In this document: piece after piece, positions 6,872 to 14,645 of the stretch
How the letters are laid out: every line of letters starts with the position of its first letter
Position numbering within the stretch: the stretch's first letter is position 1
Translations under genes and position numbers: made by a program
The notes under the pieces: model-generated
Told to the model about the DNA's origin: nothing
Database searches by the model: none
The model's input: only the letters and a program-made list of their open reading frames with translations
NCBI RefSeq assembly: GCF_002994445.1
Contig: NZ_MRZJ01000003.1
Span: 124,001-188,000, forward strand
Source of the DNA: Staphylococcus simulans
GTDB lineage: Bacteria; Bacillota; Bacilli; Staphylococcales; Staphylococcaceae
DNA: 64,000 bases
Reading direction: 5' to 3'

Positions 6872-8815
6872 ATGAGAATCACTGAATTATTAACGCGTGA
6901 TACGATCGCGATGGACGTAGAAGCAACGACAAAAGAAGGCGTTATTGATACTTTAGTTGCACAATTAGACCATGCTGGCATATTAAGTGATGTTGATGCA
7001 TTCAAAGATGCCATTATGGCACGTGAAGGTCAAAGTACGACAGGTATCGGCGAAGGTATTGCGATTCCGCATGCGAAAGTAGATGCGGTAAAACAACCTG
7101 CAATTGCTTTCGGGAAATCAAAAGCAGGTGTAGATTATCAAAGTTTAGACGGACAACCTGCACATTTATTCTTTATGATTGCTGCGCCTGAAGGCGGCGC
7201 ACAAACACACTTAGATGCATTAGCTAAATTATCAGGTGTCTTAATGGATGATAAAGTGCGTGAAGCATTACTGCATGCATCAACACCAGACGAAGTCTTA
7301 GCCATTATTGACCGTGCTGATGATGAAGCACCAGATGAAGAAGAGGAAGCTGCTGCAGTTGAAACGAAAGACGACACTGCATCAGATGAACCTTATGTTA
7401 TTGGTGTGACTGCATGTCCTACAGGTATTGCACATACGTATATGGCAAAAGATGCTTTGTTGAAACAAGCGAAAAAAATGGGCGTCAAAATGAAAGTAGA
7501 GACGAATGGTTCAAGCGGTATTAAGAACCGTTTAACATCTGAAGATATCGAAAAAGCACAAGGTGTTATTGTCGCAGCGGATGTTCACGTTGAAACAGAT
7601 CGCTTTGACGGCAAAAATGTAGTAGAAGTACCTGTAGCAGACGGTATTAAACGTCCTGAAGCTTTAATTGATCTTGCATTAGCGACAGACCGTACTCCAT
7701 TTAAAGCAAGAGGCGGCCAAGGCAAAGGACAAGCCGGAGGCAAACAAGAGAAGCAAAGCGTGGGCAAAACAATTTATAAACACTTGATGAACGGTGTTTC
7801 TAACATGTTGCCGCTCGTTATTGCCGGCGGTATTTTAATGGCGATTGTATTCTTATTCGGCGCTAACTCATTTGATCCTAAATCATCTGAGTACAATGCA
7901 TTTGCTGAACAGTTGTGGAACATAGGTAAGAATAGTGCATTCTACCTCATCATTCCGATTTTATCAGCATTCATTGCACGCAGTATTGCTGAGAAACCAG
8001 GTATGGCTGCTGGTTTAGTCGGCGGTATGTTAGCGATGAGCGGCGACTCTGGATTTATCGGCGGTATTCTTGCAGGTTTCTTAGCAGGTTATTTAACTGA
8101 AGGTATTAAATTAGCAACACGTCGTATGCCTCAATCATTAGAAGGCTTGAAACCTACATTGATTTATCCGATTTTCTCTGTAACAATCACTGGATTATTA
8201 ATGATTTATGTTCTGAATCCGCCAGCAGCATGGGTAAACCATTTATTATTAAATGGTCTGAACAGTTTATCAGGAACTAATATTATGTTATTAGGTTTAG
8301 TTATCGGTGCAATGATGGCCATTGATATGGGCGGTCCATTCAACAAGGCAGCGTATGTGTTCGCAACAGCAGCACTTACTGAAGGCAACGCAGCACCGAT
8401 TACAGCAGCGATGGTCGGCGGTATGGTACCTCCGATTGCATTAGCTTTAGCAATGTTGATCTTTAAACGCAAGTTTACTAAGACACAACGCGGTTCTATC
8501 GTACCAAACTTCGTAATGGGTGCATCATTTATTACTGAAGGTGCGATTCCATTTGCAGCGGCAGATCCGTTGCGTGTGATTCCATCTATGATGATTGGTT
8601 CAGGTATCGGCGGTGCGATTGCACTTGGTTTAGGTTCATCTATTCAAGCACCGCACGGAGGCATCTTTGTCATCTTTGGTACAGACTTCTCTCATTCATT
8701 ACAAACCATTTTAGCGATTATTATCGGTGCTTTAGTTTCAGCATGTATCTACGGTTTCCTTAAACGCAAACCGACAGCCGATGAAATTGCTGCTTCAGAA
8801 GCAATGGATGAATAA
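6872..8815 (+). CDS. fruA: PTS fructose transporter EIIABC
   Basis: 647 residues in order IIA, IIB, IIC. IIA (about 1-148) carries the phospho-His67 in GIAIPHAK. An acidic linker (about 150-172) follows. IIB (about 175-272) carries phospho-Cys182 in VTACPTGIAHTYMA. A Gly/Lys/Gln linker and the IIC membrane channel (about 300-635) complete the protein. It imports fructose across the membrane as fructose 1-phosphate using HPr phosphate. The substrate of FruK is its product, which supports the fructose call. Confidence 0.94.
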   Translation: MRITELLTRDTIAMDVEATTKEGVIDTLVAQLDHAGILSDVDAFKDAIMAREGQSTTGIGEGIAIPHAKVDAVKQPAIAFGKSKAGVDYQSLDGQPAHLFFMIAAPEGGAQTHLDALAKLSGVLMDDKVREALLHASTPDEVLAIIDRADDEAPDEEEEAAAVETKDDTASDEPYVIGVTACPTGIAHTYMAKDALLKQAKKMGVKMKVETNGSSGIKNRLTSEDIEKAQGVIVAADVHVETDRFDGKNVVEVPVADGIKRPEALIDLALATDRTPFKARGGQGKGQAGGKQEKQSVGKTIYKHLMNGVSNMLPLVIAGGILMAIVFLFGANSFDPKSSEYNAFAEQLWNIGKNSAFYLIIPILSAFIARSIAEKPGMAAGLVGGMLAMSGDSGFIGGILAGFLAGYLTEGIKLATRRMPQSLEGLKPTLIYPIFSVTITGLLMIYVLNPPAAWVNHLLLNGLNSLSGTNIMLLGLVIGAMMAIDMGGPFNKAAYVFATAALTEGNAAPITAAMVGGMVPPIALALAMLIFKRKFTKTQRGSIVPNFVMGASFITEGAIPFAAADPLRVIPSMMIGSGIGGAIALGLGSSIQAPHGGIFVIFGTDFSHSLQTILAIIIGALVSACIYGFLKRKPTADEIAASEAMDE

Positions 8816-8851
8816 TCAGTTGAATTTTTTATGAATTTGGCGCATGATAAG

Positions 8852-8882
8852 AAAGGCATGCGAACATTAACTGCATGCCTTT
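8852..8882 (+). terminator. Hairpin after fruA
   Basis: AAAGGCATGC...GCATGCCTTT, ten base pairs, without a clean T run. It may be a 3'-end stabilising hairpin; the stronger terminator lies 40 bases further on. Confidence 0.55.
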
Positions 8883-8920
8883 GGAATCATATTTACTGTG
8901 GTAGGTAAATGTATATTCAG

Positions 8921-8987
8921 ATAAACAGTTAAGAAAGAGGTAAAACCTGTTCCCAGGATATACTCTGATCTTAACTGTTTATTTTTT
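8921..8987 (+). terminator. Strong terminator between fruA and mpfA
   Basis: A perfect 14-bp stem (ATAAACAGTTAAGA at 8921-8934 with its complement at 8969-8982) encloses 34 bases that can fold further, followed by six T. The large structured loop is unusual for a plain terminator. Confidence 0.75.
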
Positions 8988-9228
8988 GTTTAATCACTTA
9001 ATTTCAAGGATAAAAAAACTCATAATATCCTTTCAAAAAACTTACTATATCAATCATGATTATGATATGATATTCTTGTTAGATTTTACGCTAGTTGGGA
9101 GGTGTCGCTGTGAGCATGGGAAGGATGAACTAAGATTTTGTATAGTCGACTGTAACTACGAACTTAACATCATTGCTGTGCATAGCGGCATATAACATGG
9201 AGGTGAATCCCTAGTATTAGGGAATTAA
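8988..9228 (+). other. Leader region of mpfA with hairpin in front of the start codon
   Basis: About 240 bases without a gene. A promoter-like AT-rich area with TATGAT repeats lies near 9050-9070. GGAGG is at 9199-9203, and a 6-bp hairpin TCCCTA-GTAT-TAGGGA (9208-9223) separates it from the TTG start at 9229. A five-codon frame (ATG at 9197, TAG at 9212) overlaps the ribosome binding site. I could not match this leader to the M-box or yybP-ykoY classes by eye. Confidence 0.5.
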
Positions 9229-10617
9229 TTGGATAGTACGACCATAATTAACTTGTTTATTTTTATATTTTTAATCGCACTTACTACAGTCTTTGTAGGA
9301 TCGGAATTTGCGCTTGTAAAAGTCAGAGCTACAAAAATTGAAGAATTAGTTGCTGAAGGTAATCGCAGCGCAGTTGTAGTTAAGAAAATGATTACCAACT
9401 TGGACTATTACTTATCTGCGTGTCAGTTAGGTATCACTGTTACATCTTTAGGATTAGGTTGGTTAGGTGAACCTGTCTTTTCTAAGTTGCTACATCCTGT
9501 CTTTGAATTGATACCGCTGCCTGACGCATTAAATACTACGATTGCAATTGTTGTATCATTCTTAGTTGTGACATATCTGCACGTAGTACTTGGCGAGTTA
9601 GCGCCAAAATCATTTGCGATTCAGCATACTGAAAAAGTCGCGTTGTTTTATGCACGCCCGTTATATTATTTCGGTTTATTCATGAAACCGCTCATTTGGT
9701 TGATGAACGGTTCAGCACGTATGATTATTCGTGTGTTCGGTATTGATCCGGATGAGAATAATGATGCGATGTCAGAAGAAGAAATCAAAATGATTATCAA
9801 CAACAGTTATAACAGCGGGGAAATCAACCAGACTGAACTTGCTTATATGCAAAACATCTTTTCATTCGATGAAAGACAAGCGAAAGATGTTATGGTGCCA
9901 AGAACACAAATGGTAACATTGAACGAACCTTTTACTGTGGATGAGTTATTAGATACGATTAGAGAATACCAATTCACCCGTTACCCAATTACAGAAGATG
10001 GCGATAAAGACCATATCAAAGGCTTTATTAACGTAAAAGAATTCTTAACAGAATATGCTTCAGGCAAACCGATTAAAATTGCCAATTATATTCATGAATT
10101 GCCGTTGATTTCAGAAACAACACGTATCAGCGATGCGTTAATCAGAATGCAGCGTGAACGTGTACACATCAGTTTAGTCATTGATGAATACGGCGGTACA
10201 GCAGGTATCCTTACAATGGAAGATATCTTAGAAGAAATTGTAGGGGAAATCCGTGATGAATTCGATGAAAATGAAGTCAATGATATTATTAAATTGAATG
10301 AAGACACATACCAAATCAATGGTCGTGTGTTATTAGATGATTTAACTGATCAATTAGGTATTGGATTTGATGATTCAGATGATATCGATACAATCGGCGG
10401 TTGGCTGCAAGCACACAATACGAACTTGCAAAAGAATGATTTCGTCGACACTTATTTTGATCGCTGGATTATCTCAGATATCGAAAATCACCAAATCATT
10501 ACTGTTATCTTGAAAGTAGAATATAATGCAGAACGTCATGAATTCGAAGAAGACGACGAAGATAACGATGATAATAACAAAAGAAACAAAAGAGATAAAA
10601 AAGATAACGATGAATAA
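9229..10617 (+). CDS. mpfA: CNNM/CorC-family membrane protein with CBS pair (MpfA-like)
   Basis: 462 residues. An N-terminal DUF21/CNNM transmembrane domain (about 1-195, with [22 protein letters not shown]) is followed by a CBS pair (about 215-340), a CorC/HlyC C-terminal domain (about 355-430) and a very acidic tail rich in Asp, Glu, Asn and Lys. In S. aureus the homologous MpfA protects against magnesium toxicity, probably as an Mg exporter. The N-terminus [14 protein letters not shown] fits the TTG start at 9229, yet the ribosome binding site is 25 bases away with a hairpin between. Monocistronic with its own terminator. Confidence 0.85.
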   Translation: MDSTTIINLFIFIFLIALTTVFVGSEFALVKVRATKIEELVAEGNRSAVVVKKMITNLDYYLSACQLGITVTSLGLGWLGEPVFSKLLHPVFELIPLPDALNTTIAIVVSFLVVTYLHVVLGELAPKSFAIQHTEKVALFYARPLYYFGLFMKPLIWLMNGSARMIIRVFGIDPDENNDAMSEEEIKMIINNSYNSGEINQTELAYMQNIFSFDERQAKDVMVPRTQMVTLNEPFTVDELLDTIREYQFTRYPITEDGDKDHIKGFINVKEFLTEYASGKPIKIANYIHELPLISETTRISDALIRMQRERVHISLVIDEYGGTAGILTMEDILEEIVGEIRDEFDENEVNDIIKLNEDTYQINGRVLLDDLTDQLGIGFDDSDDIDTIGGWLQAHNTNLQKNDFVDTYFDRWIISDIENHQIITVILKVEYNAERHEFEEDDEDNDDNNKRNKRDKKDNDE

Positions 10618-10629
10618 CAGTAACAACGC

Positions 10630-10676
10630 AACCCTTTTAAGCTGCACATTAATGTGTAACTTTAAAGGGTTTTTTT
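10630..10676 (+). terminator. Terminator of mpfA
   Basis: AACCCTTT...AAAGGGTT stem with an inner ACAT...ATGT pairing and a run of seven T. Confidence 0.9.
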
Positions 10677-10718
10677 ATGCCTTATTTATTTTTAGTTATG
10701 AATAAAAGTTATAAATGA

Positions 10719-10734
10719 GTTAATAAATAGTTAA
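10719..10734 (+). promoter_or_regulatory. SaeR-binding site upstream of saeP
   Basis: GTTAA-TAAATA-GTTAA is a perfect match to the known SaeR box GTTAAN6GTTAA. It lies directly in front of the weak -35 region of a promoter with TATAAT at 10757-10762. A further GTTAA stands at 10743-10747. This is the autoregulated P1 arrangement of the S. aureus sae locus. Confidence 0.85.
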
Positions 10735-10756
10735 TGGCATGGGTTAAAACTCAAAT

Positions 10757-10762
10757 TATAAT
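10757..10762 (+). promoter_or_regulatory. -10 element of the sae P1-type promoter
   Basis: Consensus TATAAT. The -35 position (about 10734-10739) is poor, which fits activation by SaeR bound just upstream. Confidence 0.7.
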
Positions 10763-10804
10763 AAGTGTAATCATTATAAAACACAAATGAAATGAGGGCT
10801 TATT

Positions 10805-11227
10805 ATGAAAAAGAAACATTTATTTGCGACAACACTTTTAGCGGCAGGTATCACTTTAGCAGGATGCAATGCACAAGATGAACCTAAGTAAGAAAAAACA
10901 ATAGAAACTTCTCATCAGCATGACCATCAGAATCATAAAGTATTAACAGGTACTTTTAAATCAGGAGAAGAAGAGGTAAGCGGCGATGTTAAAATCGAAA
11001 ACAATCAAATCAAACTCACGAATTTTAAATCCGCAAAAGGACCTGATTTATTCGTGTACTTGACGAAAGATGGCGATATTAAAGGCGGTAAGCAGTTAGA
11101 TGCTGTGGATTACAATAAAGCAACACAAACCTTCGATACTAAGGGTGCAGATTTAGATCAATATAACGAAGTCACAATCTACTGCAAAAAAGCACATGTT
11201 ATTTTCGGTTCAGCACAGGTTCGCTGA
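10805..11227 (+). pseudogene. saeP: saeP, lipoprotein interrupted by an in-frame stop at codon 29
   Basis: The ATG at 10805 follows GAGGG and opens a lipoprotein signal (KKKHLFATTLLAAGITLAGC, Cys21). Codon 29 is TAA (10889-10891). After it the same frame continues without a further stop for 111 codons to TGA at 11225. It encodes a His-rich linker and a DM13-like domain (VLTGTFKSGEEEVSGDV, GPDLFVYLTKDG, YNEVTIYCKKAHVIFGSAQV). In S. aureus SaeP works with SaeQ to switch on the phosphatase activity of SaeS. Here only a 28-residue stub would be made. The clean downstream frame suggests a recent mutation, a sequencing error, or readthrough. Confidence 0.85.
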
Positions 11228-11257
11228 TTAATCTGAAGCAGAAAAGAGTTGAGAATT

Positions 11258-11734
11258 ATGAAAGAGAAGTTACGTTTGATTTGGCAGAGTATCATCTTCG
11301 TGCTGCGTATCGGTTCAGGCGGCTTTATATTAGCACAAGGATGGGAGAAATTAACCGGAGGTTTTAAAATTGAACCATTGATTCCGGTAGTGATTCAAAA
11401 TGAGGATTCGCCAGTATGGTTCAAGCTTTTCTTTGAACATATCGTAATGCCTGCAGCACCAGTATTTAACCTTATCGTTCCTTTAGGGGAAATTGCGATA
11501 GGTTTAGGGTTATTGTTAGGTATATTGTCACATATTGCAAGTTTCTTCGGCGCTTTTGTTATGCTAAATTATATTTTATCGGATATGATTTTTACTTATC
11601 CGCTTCAATTAGCAATTTTTATCATTTTGCTGATGAATAAAAATATAGTAAATCAAACAGCGTTGAAATCTATCATCGCGTATATAAAAGAAAAAGGTGA
11701 TATAAAACGTGAACACAATCTTAATCGTAGATGA
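11258..11734 (+). CDS. saeQ: SaeQ, DoxX-like membrane protein of the Sae system
   Basis: 158 residues from ATG 11258; a TTG three codons earlier is possible but has no better ribosome binding site. Four hydrophobic helices with a DoxX-like N-terminus ([19 protein letters not shown]). In S. aureus SaeQ partners SaeP to restrain SaeS. It lies 30 bases after the broken saeP and overlaps the saeR start by 26 bases, so translation of saeR is probably coupled to it. Confidence 0.85.
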   Translation: MKEKLRLIWQSIIFVLRIGSGGFILAQGWEKLTGGFKIEPLIPVVIQNEDSPVWFKLFFEHIVMPAAPVFNLIVPLGEIAIGLGLLLGILSHIASFFGAFVMLNYILSDMIFTYPLQLAIFIILLMNKNIVNQTALKSIIAYIKEKGDIKREHNLNRR

Positions 11735-12392
11735 TGAACAAGATATTGTAGATATCTGCCAGACTTATTTCGAATATGAAGGCTATAAAGTAGTAACGGC
11801 CGAAAACGGCGAAGAAGCATTGAATCAATTGGATGCCTCCATTGATTTGATTGTCTTAGATATTATGATGCCGAATGTCGATGGTTATGAAGTCATCAAA
11901 CAAATGAAACAAAGAAAGCTGGATATCCCGTTTATTTATATGTCCGCAAAAACCAAAGAACATGATACGATTTATGCATTAACTTTAGGGGCGGATGATT
12001 ATATTAAGAAGCCTTTCAGTCCAAGAGAATTAGTATTACGTGCCAATAACTTATTGAATCGAGTCAAACGCTGCCAAGTGCAAGAAAATATTTTAGTGTT
12101 TGATACATTGGAACTAAATGATCAGCGTAAAAGTGCAGTAATTGAGGACACAGTTGTTAATTTGAGAGTGAAGGAATTTGAACTCTTATGGTATTTGGCA
12201 ACGCATGAAAACCAAGCTATTTCAAAGTCACAGCTGTTAGAAGAAGTTTGGGGTTATGATTACTACGAAGATGCGAGTACTGTAAATGTACATATTCATC
12301 GTATCAGGGATAAATTTGATCAGCTCAAGTTCGATGCTTATACGATTACAACTGTTTGGGGCTTAGGCTATAAATTCGAAAGGAAGGTCTAG
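11709..12392 (+). CDS. saeR: Response regulator SaeR
   Basis: 227 residues. Receiver domain (about 1-118) with phospho-acceptor Asp51 and DDE at the acidic pocket; OmpR-type winged helix (about 130-225) with [12 protein letters not shown] and [11 protein letters not shown]. Closely similar to the S. aureus SaeR sequence as I remember it. It activates virulence and secretome genes through GTTAAN6GTTAA boxes, one of which lies upstream of saeP. The start is GTG at 11709 with AAGGTGA ahead, inside the end of saeQ. It ends two bases before saeS. Confidence 0.95.
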   Translation: MNTILIVDDEQDIVDICQTYFEYEGYKVVTAENGEEALNQLDASIDLIVLDIMMPNVDGYEVIKQMKQRKLDIPFIYMSAKTKEHDTIYALTLGADDYIKKPFSPRELVLRANNLLNRVKRCQVQENILVFDTLELNDQRKSAVIEDTVVNLRVKEFELLWYLATHENQAISKSQLLEEVWGYDYYEDASTVNVHIHRIRDKFDQLKFDAYTITTVWGLGYKFERKV

Positions 12393-12394
12393 CC

Positions 12395-13429
12395 ATGTTT
12401 TCAATCAGAACACAAGTAATAATGGGTGTACTGACCAGTGTCTTATTGGCTTCTACGATTTTAGGCATTGCTTATAAACTGATGTTGTTTAATGGGCATA
12501 CGACATTATTACTGACAATCAGTGCCATCGTCTCCAGCTGTCTGACTTTGTTTATTTGCAGTTTCTTTTTAACTCCGCTTGTCCAAAAGATTAAGCATTT
12601 CAATATGCGTACAAAACAATTTGCGGACGGCAATTATGATATAGAACCGACACGTTTTAAATCACCGCGTGAAATAAAAGAGTTAAGTCATTCATTTAAT
12701 AAAATGGCACATGAAATTACGAATCAAATGGCGCAAATCAAGTCCGAACAACAAGAGAAGTATGAGTTAATTCAAAATTTGGCACATGACTTAAAAACAC
12801 CTTTATCCTGTATTATTTCTTATTCAGAGGCTTTAAAAGATGGCGTGATTCATCAACAAGATGATTGCCAAAAAGCGTATGAAAGTCTCATGCAACAATC
12901 CAACCGTTTGTCTAATATGTTCGATGAATTGACTAATGTGGCTACGGTGGATGCGCCGAATACGCATTTAATTAAAATGATACAAATTGATCAGTTACTG
13001 CTGACTATCTTGAATGGTTACGAACAGCGTATGAAGCTAGATGCAAGAGAATTAGAAATAAAACTTTGCGATCAATTGCTGCCGTTCAGACAATATCAGC
13101 AACCGCTTGAACGCATCATCACTAATTTAATCGATAATGCATTGAACTTTTCACCGTCAGGCAGTCCTATCTATATTGGTCTGTCAGAAAGCGCACATCA
13201 AATCAAGATTGAAATCAAAGATGAAGGTATCGGTATTGCTAAAACAGATATACCGCGTATTTTCGAAAGAACATTCAGAGTAGAAGATTCCCGCAACTAT
13301 CATACAGGCGGTTCTGGGCTAGGACTTTATATTACACAAGCATTGGTCCATCAAATCGGTGGAACCATTACCGTAGAAAGTGTACCTAATATCGGCACTA
13401 CAATGACTGTGCAATTTCCTAAACTCTAA
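12395..13429 (+). CDS. saeS: Sensor histidine kinase SaeS
   Basis: 344 residues. Two N-terminal transmembrane helices (about 8-28 and 37-60) with a very short outside loop (NGHT), HAMP (about 61-113), HisKA with phospho-His131 in LAHDLKTP, and a HATPase domain with N-box, DEGIGI and GGSGLGLYI. It is an intramembrane-sensing kinase for SaeR. Residue 18 is Leu, the normal residue and not the hyperactive Pro known from S. aureus Newman. Ends before a shared terminator facing scdA. Confidence 0.94.
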   Translation: MFSIRTQVIMGVLTSVLLASTILGIAYKLMLFNGHTTLLLTISAIVSSCLTLFICSFFLTPLVQKIKHFNMRTKQFADGNYDIEPTRFKSPREIKELSHSFNKMAHEITNQMAQIKSEQQEKYELIQNLAHDLKTPLSCIISYSEALKDGVIHQQDDCQKAYESLMQQSNRLSNMFDELTNVATVDAPNTHLIKMIQIDQLLLTILNGYEQRMKLDARELEIKLCDQLLPFRQYQQPLERIITNLIDNALNFSPSGSPIYIGLSESAHQIKIEIKDEGIGIAKTDIPRIFERTFRVEDSRNYHTGGSGLGLYITQALVHQIGGTITVESVPNIGTTMTVQFPKL

Positions 13430-13456
13430 TAAGTTTTTAAAGTGAATCATACAAAA

Positions 13457-13496
13457 ATAAGGTTGGATAGGGAAAAAGTTCCTATCCAACCTTATT
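13457..13496. terminator. Bidirectional terminator between saeS and scdA
   Basis: A 16-bp perfect stem (13457-13472 with 13481-13496) and an eight-base loop, with A and T runs on the two sides. Confidence 0.9.
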
Positions 13497-13500
13497 TGAA

Positions 13501-14196
13501 TTAGTGAGATTGCAATTTTTCGCGGCATTTTTCAAATAAAACATGGTTTTCTAAATGCACATGTTGTAATGTCGCTTTTTCTAAAGCAGCTAAACGCGTA
13601 TATACTAAACGCCATGTACCGCAAGCTTCAACAGGAGGTTGGAAATCATTAGTGATTTCATCCATTCTGTGGAGCAGATTGCCAGTACTATCATGATCTG
13701 CAGTTAAATCTTCGATAATTGCTTCTACATTGTCTACAGCTTCGCCATTCGCAAAAGCAATCAATTGAGGAAAGTCTTGCTCGTCTTCTTTTTGTGTATG
13801 TTCTAACATATTATTCTTGAATGTTGTATACAGGTCTTTCAATTCTAAGAGATAGTCATGTTGAGGGCCGTGTACTTTTGCTAATTTTGTTACGTAAGGC
13901 GTTAAGTTTTTGAATTCCTCTTTCATAGGTGCATGGTATGCATCTTGAATGTATTGAATTAATGAAGGGATACTAAGATATTTAGGGTTTAAACCTTGTC
14001 CGCCTGCATCTTGTTTGCTCGCTGCTTCTAATTCGGCTAATAAATCTTCTAATACGACGCGCTTTTTATCTTTTGCAGCTGCTTCAATCGTAACTTGCCC
14101 GCCGCAGCAAAAATCTATACCAGAATGTTTAAATACATCCGCAGTTTTAGGATAGTCCGTCACAACATTTGCTACAATATCATTTTTAGTAATCAT
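13501..14196 (-). CDS. scdA: Iron-sulfur cluster repair di-iron protein ScdA (RIC)
   Basis: 231 residues starting at the ATG at 14196, preceded by AAGGAGAA; the open frame begins eight codons earlier without a better signal. N-terminal ScdA_N domain with the DFCCGG motif (about 29-34) and a C-terminal hemerythrin-like domain with repeated His/Glu ligands ([34 protein letters not shown]). It repairs Fe-S centres damaged by nitric oxide or peroxide. It is divergent from a quinol NO reductase gene, so the two form an NO-defence pair. A TATAAT element is visible on the minus strand at 14225-14230. Confidence 0.92.
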   Translation of the reverse strand: MITKNDIVANVVTDYPKTADVFKHSGIDFCCGGQVTIEAAAKDKKRVVLEDLLAELEAASKQDAGGQGLNPKYLSIPSLIQYIQDAYHAPMKEEFKNLTPYVTKLAKVHGPQHDYLLELKDLYTTFKNNMLEHTQKEDEQDFPQLIAFANGEAVDNVEAIIEDLTADHDSTGNLLHRMDEITNDFQPPVEACGTWRLVYTRLAALEKATLQHVHLENHVLFEKCREKLQSH

Positions 14197-14220
14197 CAAC
14201 ATTCTCCTTCTTCGACTCAT

Positions 14221-14645
14221 CTTTATTATAAGAAGAAAAGTGATAAATAAAAAACAAAAAGTGTTCTAAATCAGAAGAATTATTATAATCTTCACAAAAA
14301 CTTCAAGAGCACTTATTGCAAATCAACTTTAAACACTGTAAGCGTAAGAACTTAATAATTTATTTGTGACAAGTTTCTGAATGATTGAAAACGATTTCTT
14401 AACTCACTGGATTGATGTAAAACATATAAAAGTAGGAAGCTTACACCGCTTATTAAATCATTTGTAGAACACAAAGTTTGTTTAAAATCAAAAAAATAAA
14501 ATATAACTAAAACCGAAGAAAGTAATATTTTATTCATAAATACATTTATGACAAAATCAAGAACTAATTGAGAATGATATTTACTATCAATTATAGTAAG
14601 CGTATTCTGAAATTGAGAGTCGAAGTTACTGAGGAGAAAATCAGA
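14221..14645. other. Divergent control region, scdA / norB
   Basis: About 420 AT-rich bases. On the right side TTGAGAATGATATTTACTAT (14568-14587) resembles a degenerate Fur/PerR-type operator, and the inverted ACTATCAATTATAGT lies beside it. A 61-codon leftward frame at 14352-14537 has a hydrophobic start but no ribosome binding site. I see no site I can assign with confidence to an NO-responsive regulator. Confidence 0.4.

Noticed and set aside
8986-9195. 69-codon frame in the mpfA leader
   Set aside because: Begins in the tail of a terminator without a ribosome binding site; no membrane or domain pattern.
9080-9228. M-box or manganese (yybP-ykoY) riboswitch in front of mpfA
   Set aside because: Looked for because of the metal-transport gene; the conserved core sequences of both classes are not present by eye.
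14352-14537. 61-codon leftward frame with a hydrophobic start between scdA and norB
   Set aside because: No ribosome binding site and no terminator; plausible membrane segment only. Could be revisited if transcribed.
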